In this document: positions 7,068 to 13,313 of the stretch, one piece after another
How the letters are laid out: each line of letters begins with the position of its first letter
Position numbering within the stretch: the stretch's first letter is position 1
Notes under the pieces: model-generated
The model's database searches: none
What the model was told of the DNA's origin: nothing
What the model saw: the letters and a program-made list of their open reading frames with translations, nothing else
NCBI GenBank assembly: GCA_030630445.1
Contig: DAOVNC010000010.1
Span: 1-19,535, forward strand
Reading direction: 5' to 3'
From: Kiritimatiellales bacterium
GTDB lineage: Bacteria; Verrucomicrobiota; Kiritimatiellia; Kiritimatiellales; Pontiellaceae
Length of the DNA: 19,535 nucleotides
Position numbers and translations under genes: made by a program

Positions 7068-8383
7068 TGCGTGGATTTTTTATGACCGCGAAGGCGCAAA
7101 GACGCAAAGTATTCAGATGGTCGGGACTTCGCGTCTTTGCGTCTTTGCGGTCAATCCTTCTCCTGTTGCTCTTTGTGTTTCCGGCTCGAGCCGAGTTCCG
7201 GTTCCCGATGCCGGAGTTTGCGACGGGATATGAGCATCCGGCGGTGCATACGCCCGGTCCGTCGAACGCGATGGTGGGGTGGGATATCGTGGTGCTCATC
7301 GCCACGCTGACCCTGGCGGCTATCTTCGTGCTGAAGCGCCGCAAGCGGCGCGAGATTTTCCTGCTGACACTTTTTTCGCTGATCTATTTTGGCTTCTGGC
7401 GCAACGGATGTGTCTGCTCGGTCGGCTCGATACAGAATATTATGGCTGGCATCTGCGATCCCGCCTACGGCGTTCCGCTAGCCGTTCTTGTTTTCTTTGC
7501 CGCGCCACTCCTCTTTGCGTTGTTGTTTGGCCGTGTCTTTTGCGCGGCGGTCTGCCCGCTCGGTGCGATCCAGGAGGCCGTTGCGATCAGGCCGGTCAAG
7601 GTGCCGCCTGTCGTCGAAAAAGTGCTCTCCATCCTCCCCTACATTTATTTGGGTCTCGCCATGCTTTCCGTTTCCATGGGCGCGGGCTTCATTATTTGCC
7701 AGTACGATCCATTCGTTGGTTTCTTCCGCATGGGAGCAAGCTTTAGCATGCTCATCTTCGGCGGCCTCATGCTGGTGCTCGGCATATTCGTTGCGCGACC
7801 CTACTGCCGCTTCCTCTGTCCCTACGGCGTGCTGCTCAACTGGTGCTCCAAGCTGTCGCGCCACCATGCCACCATCACCCCGGCCGACTGCATTCAGTGC
7901 GAGCTGTGCACCGATTCTTGTCCGTATAACGCGATCAATGAACCAACACCCGACCAGTCGCCTGAAACCCGCAGCAAAGGGGCATGGAGATTGGGGAGAT
8001 TAATTCTCCTTGTTCCGCTCATGATCCTGCTCGGCGTTGGCGTCGGCAGTCTTTTGAAAGAGCCGCTCTCGCGCATGCATCCGACCGTGCGGTTGGCCGA
8101 GCGCATCGCCGGCGAGGATCTTGGCCGCTACGCCGAAACCAATATTGAATCCGAGGCCTTCCGCGCATCCGACACCCCCAACGAGGAACTGTATGCGGAA
8201 GCGGTGGAGCTCAAGACCGGCTTCGCGCGCGGTGGAAAATGGCTCGGCGCATTCATTGGATTGGTGATCGGTTGCAAACTGATCGCCGTTTCCATTCTTC
8301 GGAAGCGCACCGACTACGAACCCGACCGCGGCACTTGCTTCAGTTGTGGACGCTGCTTTAAATATTGCCCTGTGAAGGAATGA
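7067..8383 (+). CDS. NapH/NosR-like membrane iron-sulfur protein
   Basis: 438 residues. A hydrophobic export region (about 29-42, ending PARA) and several membrane helices surround two CxxxCP motifs (C159-C163 and C247-C251) typical of NapH, NosR and CcoG. Two ferredoxin clusters follow: CIQCELCTDSCP (275-285) and CFSCGRCFKYCP at the very C-terminus (424-434). They are separated by two further hydrophobic segments (about 310-328 and 392-411) and a 60-residue loop, so both clusters should face the same side. There is no FMN-binding domain as in full NosR. Known role: quinol- or ferredoxin-linked electron transfer across the membrane. The first 30 residues are encoded by an inverted repeat (7083-7153), so the native start may have been replaced. 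The gene ends the first operon. Confidence 0.88.
   Translation: MRGFFMTAKAQRRKVFRWSGLRVFASLRSILLLLLFVFPARAEFRFPMPEFATGYEHPAVHTPGPSNAMVGWDIVVLIATLTLAAIFVLKRRKRREIFLLTLFSLIYFGFWRNGCVCSVGSIQNIMAGICDPAYGVPLAVLVFFAAPLLFALLFGRVFCAAVCPLGAIQEAVAIRPVKVPPVVEKVLSILPYIYLGLAMLSVSMGAGFIICQYDPFVGFFRMGASFSMLIFGGLMLVLGIFVARPYCRFLCPYGVLLNWCSKLSRHHATITPADCIQCELCTDSCPYNAINEPTPDQSPETRSKGAWRLGRLILLVPLMILLGVGVGSLLKEPLSRMHPTVRLAERIAGEDLGRYAETNIESEAFRASDTPNEELYAEAVELKTGFARGGKWLGAFIGLVIGCKLIAVSILRKRTDYEPDRGTCFSCGRCFKYCPVKE
7083..7153. repeat. TGACCGC inverted repeat, copy 1 (within the NapH-like gene start)
   Basis: Two 28-bp arms (7083-7110 and 7126-7153) are inverted with three visible mismatches and a 15-bp loop. 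Both arms are built from repeated AAAGACGC-type units and end in TGACCGC/GCGGTCA. The copy is translated as residues 6-29 of the NapH-like protein. Confidence 0.88.
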
Positions 8384-8658
8384 TTATGACAGGAACGATT
8401 AGATGTCGGGATTGTATTGCCCCTACAGGGCAAAAGGGTGAGGGGTGGGTTTCCCGCATAGGGCGTTGCCCCACATGGGGCTTTGCCCCATGCTATTATT
8501 GTTTTGCCCCTACAGGGAAATTGAGAAAAAGGAACCGAATGGCTTGCCCTGAAGGGGCAATACAATAATAGCCTATGGCGAAGCCATAGGATGGGATGGG
8601 ATGGGACGGGAAAAACAACATTTGCCCTGAAGGGGCAATACAATCAATCAGGCGAATT
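8384..8658. repeat. Intergenic cluster of short palindromic (REP-like) repeats
   Basis: No credible gene here. Four copies of an element built on TTGCCCCT/CAGGGCAA are visible: 8411-8434 and 8502-8520 in one orientation, 8544-8566 and 8621-8644 in the other, with ATTGTA or TACAAT extensions. Two perfect 8-bp hairpins sit among them: CATGGGGC/GCCCCATG (8474-8492) and CCTATGGC/GCCATAGG (8572-8590). A GGGAT tandem run covers about 8589-8610. The layout resembles REP/BIME-type clusters mobilised by RAYT transposases elsewhere, though none is in the window. It separates the first operon from the anchored propeller gene and could act as a terminator or mRNA-stability element. Confidence 0.85.
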
Positions 8659-10377
8659 ATGGCAGGGAATAGAGAGTTTAAGCAAAGACCCATTCTAGGG
8701 TTGATGACACAGAGTGTGGCGATCGTGGCGGCGTTGTTTTCGCTGGTGATCTGTATTTTGCTGATGGCCGATTTTGTGCGGATTCAAAAGATGGATCCGC
8801 TGAACGATCCGCATCTGTTGCAGTTGCGCGAGCAGCTGGCCAATACGACGGAGGGCAGCGAGGCGGTGATTAAGCAGATCCGCACGTTCGATCTCTATGC
8901 CCGCCGCGCTTTCTTCAGCAACCAGGAGCAGCGGCGCACGGGCGGACTTCTGTTGCTCGGCGGCATGGTGGCCTGCTTCGTTGCGCTGAAACTTTCCATC
9001 CTTTGGAAACCGAAGCTTCCAACCGTTGGGAAATCGGACAAGGTGGATCATTGGGAACTCAATGCGCTGTTTCGGCAGCTCATGGCCGGGACGGGTATTT
9101 TTCTGGTTGTGGTTTCGTTGTTTCTCGCCTTTGCGGTGCAGAGCGATTTGTCCATGGTGCTTGCCCGTGGGGATGAGCAGGCTGGAAAGCCTGCTCCACA
9201 TGTGGGGCAGACTTTCCAGTCTGCCCTTCCGGAGGAAATGAAGGCGAACTGGCCATCGTTGCGCGGGCCGGGCGGGATCGGCGTGGCGAATTCCACGAAC
9301 ACTCCAATGCATTGGGATATTGAAAGCGGCGACGGGGTGCTATGGAAAACGGAAGTTCCCGTTCATGGGTTCAACTCGCCGATCGTTTGGGGCAACCGCC
9401 TGTTTCTGACCGGAGGCGACGAGGAGGGGCAGGAGGTTTTCTGTTTCGATGCCAACACGGGAAAGCAGCTGTGGTCGAAGACGGTCGAGACGACGGTTGA
9501 ACTCCCCGAAGTGACGGAGGATACCGGCTACGCCGCACCAACGATGGCGACCGACGGCCAGCGCGTATTTGCTATCTTTGCGACGGGCGAACTGGCGGCG
9601 TTCGACTTTGAAGGCAATCCGGTGTGGCAAAAGAATCTGGGGGTTCCGACGAACCCATACGGCATGGGTTCGTCGCTCATCAGCGATGGTGAGCGGCTGT
9701 TTGTCCAGTATGACCACGAGGAATCGCAGAAGGTGATCGCGCTCGACTGCGCCTCTGGGAATCCGGTCTGGCAAACTCCGCGCAAACATATTTCGTGGGC
9801 CAGCCCGTCGTTGATTGAAACCGAAACCGGAGTGCAGCTTCTTCTCAACGACGAGGAAAATGTGACGGCCTACGATCCAAGGTCCGGGAAGCAACTTTGG
9901 ACGGTCAAGTGCCTCGGCGGCGAAGTGGCGCCGTCGCCCGCCTATAACGGAAAGGGGGTCGTTTTCGTGGCCAACGAATATGCTCAGGCCAGTGCGCTGA
10001 AACTCGTGGACGGCACACCGGAAATCCTGTGGCAATACGATGAATACCTACCGGAAATCTCCAGTCCGCTCGCCGCCGAAAACCTCTTCTTCATCACCAC
10101 CTCCGCAGGCGATGTGGTTTGCCTCGATGCCGCCACGGGCGAGGTGAAATGGGAGCAGGAGTTTGACGAGGGCTTTAGTTCGTCTCCGGTTCTGGTGGGC
10201 GACCGGATTTATTCCATCGACCTCGAAGGCGTGGTGCATATCTTTGAAGCAGCGGCGGAATACAAGGAGATCGCCACCCTCGAAATGGGCGAACCCGTAT
10301 ACGCTACCCCCGCCTTCATGGATGGCCGCATCTATATCCGTGGCGACGAAAACCTCTACTGCATTGGGGATGAATGA
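8659..10377 (+). CDS. Membrane-anchored PQQ-like beta-propeller protein 3
   Basis: 572 residues from the ATG at 8659; the frame stays open upstream to 8596 but that stretch is repeat DNA. Three hydrophobic segments (about 16-38, 95-115, 142-161) form an N-terminal membrane domain, followed by a propeller opening with NWPSLRGPGGIGVANS. Blade marks include FDANTGKQLWSK, LDCASGNPVWQ, YDPRSGKQLWT and LDAATGEVKWEQ. A 56-bp repeat is inserted in frame at residues 171-190, exactly between membrane domain and propeller, and two TTCCAA-type palindromes lie at about 112-125. The stop TGA is formed by the first bases of the GxxExxY element, so the original C-terminus may have ended differently. Probably presents a propeller to the periplasm beside the redox proteins; substrate unknown. 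Confidence 0.87.
   Translation: MAGNREFKQRPILGLMTQSVAIVAALFSLVICILLMADFVRIQKMDPLNDPHLLQLREQLANTTEGSEAVIKQIRTFDLYARRAFFSNQEQRRTGGLLLLGGMVACFVALKLSILWKPKLPTVGKSDKVDHWELNALFRQLMAGTGIFLVVVSLFLAFAVQSDLSMVLARGDEQAGKPAPHVGQTFQSALPEEMKANWPSLRGPGGIGVANSTNTPMHWDIESGDGVLWKTEVPVHGFNSPIVWGNRLFLTGGDEEGQEVFCFDANTGKQLWSKTVETTVELPEVTEDTGYAAPTMATDGQRVFAIFATGELAAFDFEGNPVWQKNLGVPTNPYGMGSSLISDGERLFVQYDHEESQKVIALDCASGNPVWQTPRKHISWASPSLIETETGVQLLLNDEENVTAYDPRSGKQLWTVKCLGGEVAPSPAYNGKGVVFVANEYAQASALKLVDGTPEILWQYDEYLPEISSPLAAENLFFITTSAGDVVCLDAATGEVKWEQEFDEGFSSSPVLVGDRIYSIDLEGVVHIFEAAAEYKEIATLEMGEPVYATPAFMDGRIYIRGDENLYCIGDE
8993..9033. repeat. Two adjacent copies of the TTCCAA...TTGGAA palindrome
   Basis: TTTCCATCCTTTGGAAA (8993-9009) and TTCCAACCGTTGGGAAA (9017-9033) lie in the loop between the second and third hydrophobic segments of propeller 3, encoding ILWKPKLPTVGK. 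The second is identical over 17 bases to 643-659. Confidence 0.65.
9171..9226. repeat. Triple-palindrome dispersed repeat, copy 1 (in frame)
   Basis: Three palindromes in a row: AGCAGGCTGGAAAGCCTGCT (9176-9195), CCACATGTGG (9196-9205) and GGCAGACTTTCCAGTCTGCC (9206-9225). Encodes DEQAGKPAPHVGQTFQSA within propeller 3. A second copy, in the same orientation and frame, is at 14371-14424. Confidence 0.9.
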
Positions 10378-10846
10378 CCGCAAAGACGCAAAGGAAGCAG
10401 GAAATGACGAAGACAACGGAACGACAGGAAGAATTGGTTAAATTGTTTATTGATGCGGCGATCGAGGTGCATCGGGAGCTGGGGCCAGGGTATGACGAAT
10501 CAATTTATGAGAACGCTCTGGTCGTTGAAATGGAGTTGAGGAACATCCCATTTGAGAGGCAGAAGGTTATTGAGGTTGTTTATAAAGGCGTGCGGGTTGG
10601 AGAGGGCAGGTTGGATCTTTTTTTGGGTGGAGAGGTTGTTGTTGAGCTGAAAGCCGTTGAGCAACTCAATCAAAAACATATGGCGCAAGTGATTTCGTAT
10701 TTAAAGGCAACCAAGAAGCCGTTGGGATTATTGCTCAACTTCCACGAGTTTCTCCTGAAGAAAGGTCTGAGGCGCATCATTTATTCATGACGGACCATGG
10801 GATCGCGAGATTCGCTTTCCTTTGCGACTTAGCGTCTTTGCGGTCA
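10375..10846. mobile_element. Putative inverted-repeat-bounded element carrying a GxxExxY gene
   Basis: The GxxExxY gene is bracketed by arms of the TGACCGC family: left 10375-10396, right 10816-10846 (inverted). The right arm has one extra internal unit, so the ends are imperfect. The left end supplies the TGA stop of propeller 3, and the right end lies 16 bp before the NuoEF-like start, so the unit fills the junction exactly. No target-site duplication is obvious and no transposase is encoded. Mobility is inference from the flanking repeats and the same repeats standing alone elsewhere in the window. Confidence 0.6.
10404..10790 (+). CDS. GxxExxY family protein (PD-(D/E)xK nuclease-like fold)
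   Basis: 128 residues from ATG 10404. An upstream ATG at 10374 overlaps the preceding stop, but its first ten codons are the inverted repeat, so I prefer the later start (with GGAAGCAGG upstream). The naming motif is visible in GPGYDESIYENAL (G-Y-D-E-S-I-Y). A second block, GRLDLFLGGEVVVELKAVE, has the D...ExK arrangement of PD-(D/E)xK nucleases. Family members are common in many environmental bacteria; I recall no firmly established function. The gene has a more A/T-rich, GTT/GAG-rich codon use than its neighbours, suggesting separate acquisition. It splits the propeller and NuoEF genes and is unlikely to take part in the redox pathway. Confidence 0.9.
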   Translation: MTKTTERQEELVKLFIDAAIEVHRELGPGYDESIYENALVVEMELRNIPFERQKVIEVVYKGVRVGEGRLDLFLGGEVVVELKAVEQLNQKHMAQVISYLKATKKPLGLLLNFHEFLLKKGLRRIIYS

Positions 10847-10862
10847 AAAATAGACACGGGTA

Positions 10863-13208
10863 ATGAACGACGAAATAGACATTTTAGCGGTTGACCGGAT
10901 CGTCGAAGAAACCGGGCGCGATGCGGCGTCGGTGATTCCGGTCCTGCAAGGTGTGCAGAAGGAATTCAAGCATCTGCCGGAGGCCGCGCTGCGGCGGGTG
11001 TGCGAGATCACCGACATCACGCCTGCGCAAATCGAGGGCGTTGCATCCTTTTTCCCGCGGTTCCGCCGGACGCCGGTCGGCAAGCATATGATTAGTGTTT
11101 GCGATGGCACGGCCTGCCATGTGAAAGGCTCGTCCGCCGTTTATGGTTCCGTGCTCCACGAACTCGGCATCGAGGAGGGCGACACCGATGCCGCCGGGTT
11201 GTTCACCGTCCAGAAGGTGGCTTGCCTCGGATGTTGCACACTGGCGCCCGCGGTGCAGATTGATGAAACGACCTACGGCCATGTTCGCACGGATACGGTT
11301 TCGAATATGATCACCGATTTTCTTGAAAACGAGGCCAACCGGGTTCCGAAAAAGTTCCAAAGCCGGGATGATGGCATTTCGATGGGCGAGGTGCGCGTGG
11401 GTCTCGGCTCGTGCTGCGTGGCGGGCGGCAGCGCCAAGATCCGCGATGCGCTGGAGGAAGAACTGGCTTCGCTCAAATGCAACGTCGATATAAAACCGGT
11501 CGGTTGCGTCGGCATGTGCCACCGCACGCCGCTGGTGGAGGTGGTGATTCCGGGCGAGGAACCCGTCCTGTATGCCAAGGTGAGGCCGGAGGATATTCCG
11601 GAAATCATCGAACGGCATTTTTGGTCGGACAGTCCCTTTGTCAAGATCCGTGCGTCGGCGGAAAGCTGGCTGAAAAAAATCTATACCGACGAAGCCCGCA
11701 ATATTCCCGAACGCTACTCTATCGACGTGCGCGATGAGCCGGTTGCCGATTTTCTTGGCCGGCAGCAGCATATTGCCACCGAGCATTGTGGCGTGCTGAA
11801 TCCATCGGACATGGAAGAGTACAAACGGTTGGATGGTTTCAAGGCGCTTAAAACAACCTTCTTTAAATCCGACCCCGAATGGCTCGTTTCCGAAATTGAA
11901 AAGAGCGGGTTGCGCGGCCGCGGCGGCGGTGGATTCCCGACCGCCCGGAAGTGGGATGCCGTCCGCAACGCTCATGGCGAAAAGAAATATATTATTTGCA
12001 ACGGCGACGAGGGCGACCCGGGGGCGTTCATGGATCGGATGATCCTGGAGTCGTATCCGTACCGCGTGATCGAGGGGATGATTATTGCGTCGTTCGCGGT
12101 GGGGGCGACGGAGGGCGTGTTCTACATCCGCGCAGAATACCCGCTGGCCGTAAAGCGGGTGCGCCAAGCGCTGGCCGACTGCGAGGCTGCCGGGTTGCTG
12201 GGTAAAAATATTTTCGGCAGCGGGCACTCGCTGAAATTGAGGGTGTTCGAAGGGGCGGGTGCATTTGTTTGCGGCGAAGAGTCGGCGCTGATCGCCTCGC
12301 TGGAAGGACGGCGCGGCATGCCGAACTATCGCCCGCCGTTTCCTGCGGAAAAAGGGCTGCACGGTTGTCCGACGTTGGTGAACAATGCGGAAACCTATTC
12401 GCTGGTGCCGTGGATTATCCGCAACGGTGCGGAGGCGTTTGCCAAACTCGGAACGGAGCAGAGCAAGGGAACGAAGGTGTTTTCGCTGGCGGGCAAGATT
12501 GAGCGCGGCGGATTGATCGAGGTGCCGATGGGCATCACCATCCGCGAGGTGGTCGAGCAGATCGGCGGCGGGGTTTCCGATGGGCGGACGTTCAAGGCGG
12601 TGCAGATCGGCGGGCCGTCGGGCGGGTGCATCCCGGCGGCGCTAGGCGATACGACGGTCGATTTCGAGGCGTTGAAGGCGGTTGGAGCCATGATGGGGTC
12701 GGGCGGTTTTGTGGTGTTGGACAACCGCGACTGCATGGTGGAAATGGCGCACTATTTCCTGTCGTTCACCCAGAGCGAATCGTGCGGAAAATGCACACCC
12801 TGTCGCGTCGGCACCAAGCGAATGCTCGAAATCCTGACGAGGCTGTGCAATGGGCAAGGCCGGTCGGGCGATATCGAAAAGCTGGAGCAGCTCGCGCAAA
12901 CGGTCAAGGCGCAAAGCCTGTGCGGACTCGGCAAGACCGCCCCGAATCCGGTACTGACAACGATTAAGTATTTCCGCGAAGAGTTCGAGGCGCACATTGA
13001 AGGACGCTGCCCGGCGGGCAAGTGCCAAAAGCTGATTGTGTACTCGATCAACGACGATTGCATCGGCTGCACCAAGTGCGCGGTTGAATGCCCGGTGGAA
13101 GCGATTAGCGGTGAGCCGTATTCGGTGTTTGAAATCGATCCGGAACTATGCGTCCGGTGCGACAACTGCCGGCAGGTCTGTCCGGTCGATGCGGTGGTGG
13201 TGGAATGA
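10863..13208 (+). CDS. NuoE-NuoF fusion, HydC-HydB/HndA-HndC-like NAD(P)H-oxidising flavoprotein
   Basis: 781 residues. Order: a NuoE-like [2Fe-2S] thioredoxin domain (about 1-155; C80, C85, C121, C125), a second thioredoxin-like [2Fe-2S] domain (about 175-255; C184/185, C215, C219), the NuoF core (about 300-700) and two C-terminal [4Fe-4S] ferredoxin clusters (C733-C743, C763-C773). The FMN/NADH loops GRGGGGFP (about 352) and CNGDEGDPGAF (about 379) are present, as is the N3-cluster motif ESCGKCTPCR (C641, C644, C647, with C687). This is the domain set of HydB/HndC plus fused HydC/HndA, known from electron-bifurcating hydrogenases and dehydrogenases. No H-cluster subunit is in the window. 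The start at 10863 has only a weak ribosome-binding site, just after the inverted-repeat arm. It pairs with the GltD-like gene downstream. Confidence 0.92.
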   Translation: MNDEIDILAVDRIVEETGRDAASVIPVLQGVQKEFKHLPEAALRRVCEITDITPAQIEGVASFFPRFRRTPVGKHMISVCDGTACHVKGSSAVYGSVLHELGIEEGDTDAAGLFTVQKVACLGCCTLAPAVQIDETTYGHVRTDTVSNMITDFLENEANRVPKKFQSRDDGISMGEVRVGLGSCCVAGGSAKIRDALEEELASLKCNVDIKPVGCVGMCHRTPLVEVVIPGEEPVLYAKVRPEDIPEIIERHFWSDSPFVKIRASAESWLKKIYTDEARNIPERYSIDVRDEPVADFLGRQQHIATEHCGVLNPSDMEEYKRLDGFKALKTTFFKSDPEWLVSEIEKSGLRGRGGGGFPTARKWDAVRNAHGEKKYIICNGDEGDPGAFMDRMILESYPYRVIEGMIIASFAVGATEGVFYIRAEYPLAVKRVRQALADCEAAGLLGKNIFGSGHSLKLRVFEGAGAFVCGEESALIASLEGRRGMPNYRPPFPAEKGLHGCPTLVNNAETYSLVPWIIRNGAEAFAKLGTEQSKGTKVFSLAGKIERGGLIEVPMGITIREVVEQIGGGVSDGRTFKAVQIGGPSGGCIPAALGDTTVDFEALKAVGAMMGSGGFVVLDNRDCMVEMAHYFLSFTQSESCGKCTPCRVGTKRMLEILTRLCNGQGRSGDIEKLEQLAQTVKAQSLCGLGKTAPNPVLTTIKYFREEFEAHIEGRCPAGKCQKLIVYSINDDCIGCTKCAVECPVEAISGEPYSVFEIDPELCVRCDNCRQVCPVDAVVVE

Positions 13209-13214
13209 GAGGGA

Positions 13215-13289
13215 TGACCGCAAAGACGCGAAGGCGCAAAGGAAAATCTGATGGAGGACGTGCTTTGCGACTTCGCGTCTTTGCGGTCA
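13215..13289. repeat. TGACCGC inverted repeat, copy 3 (between two redox genes)
   Basis: The arms are 13215-13242 (extending to about 13245) and 13262-13289, 26 of 28 positions complementary, with a short loop. It would form a strong hairpin in the message between the NuoEF-like stop and the GltD-like start. No U-tract follows, so it is not a standard terminator. Confidence 0.88.
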
Positions 13290-13313
13290 ATAAATTTGCG
13301 GTAGGATTTTGTT

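Noticed and set aside
8365..8568. Possible 67-residue protein in the repeat cluster
   Set aside because: It is almost entirely translation of the REP-like repeats (CPEGAIQ, APTGQ) with no ribosome-binding site of note.
8596..8658. Upstream extension of propeller 3
   Set aside because: Encoded by the repeat cluster; the ATG at 8659 begins a sensible basic tail before the first membrane helix.
8384..8658. CRISPR array
   Set aside because: Repeats are palindromic, in both orientations, unevenly spaced and without uniform spacers.
10884..12362. Long minus-strand open frame (492 codons) opposite the NuoEF-like gene
   Set aside because: Its translation has no recognisable domain and is Arg/His-rich, as expected for the antisense shadow of a GC-rich gene whose plus frame has clear catalytic motifs.
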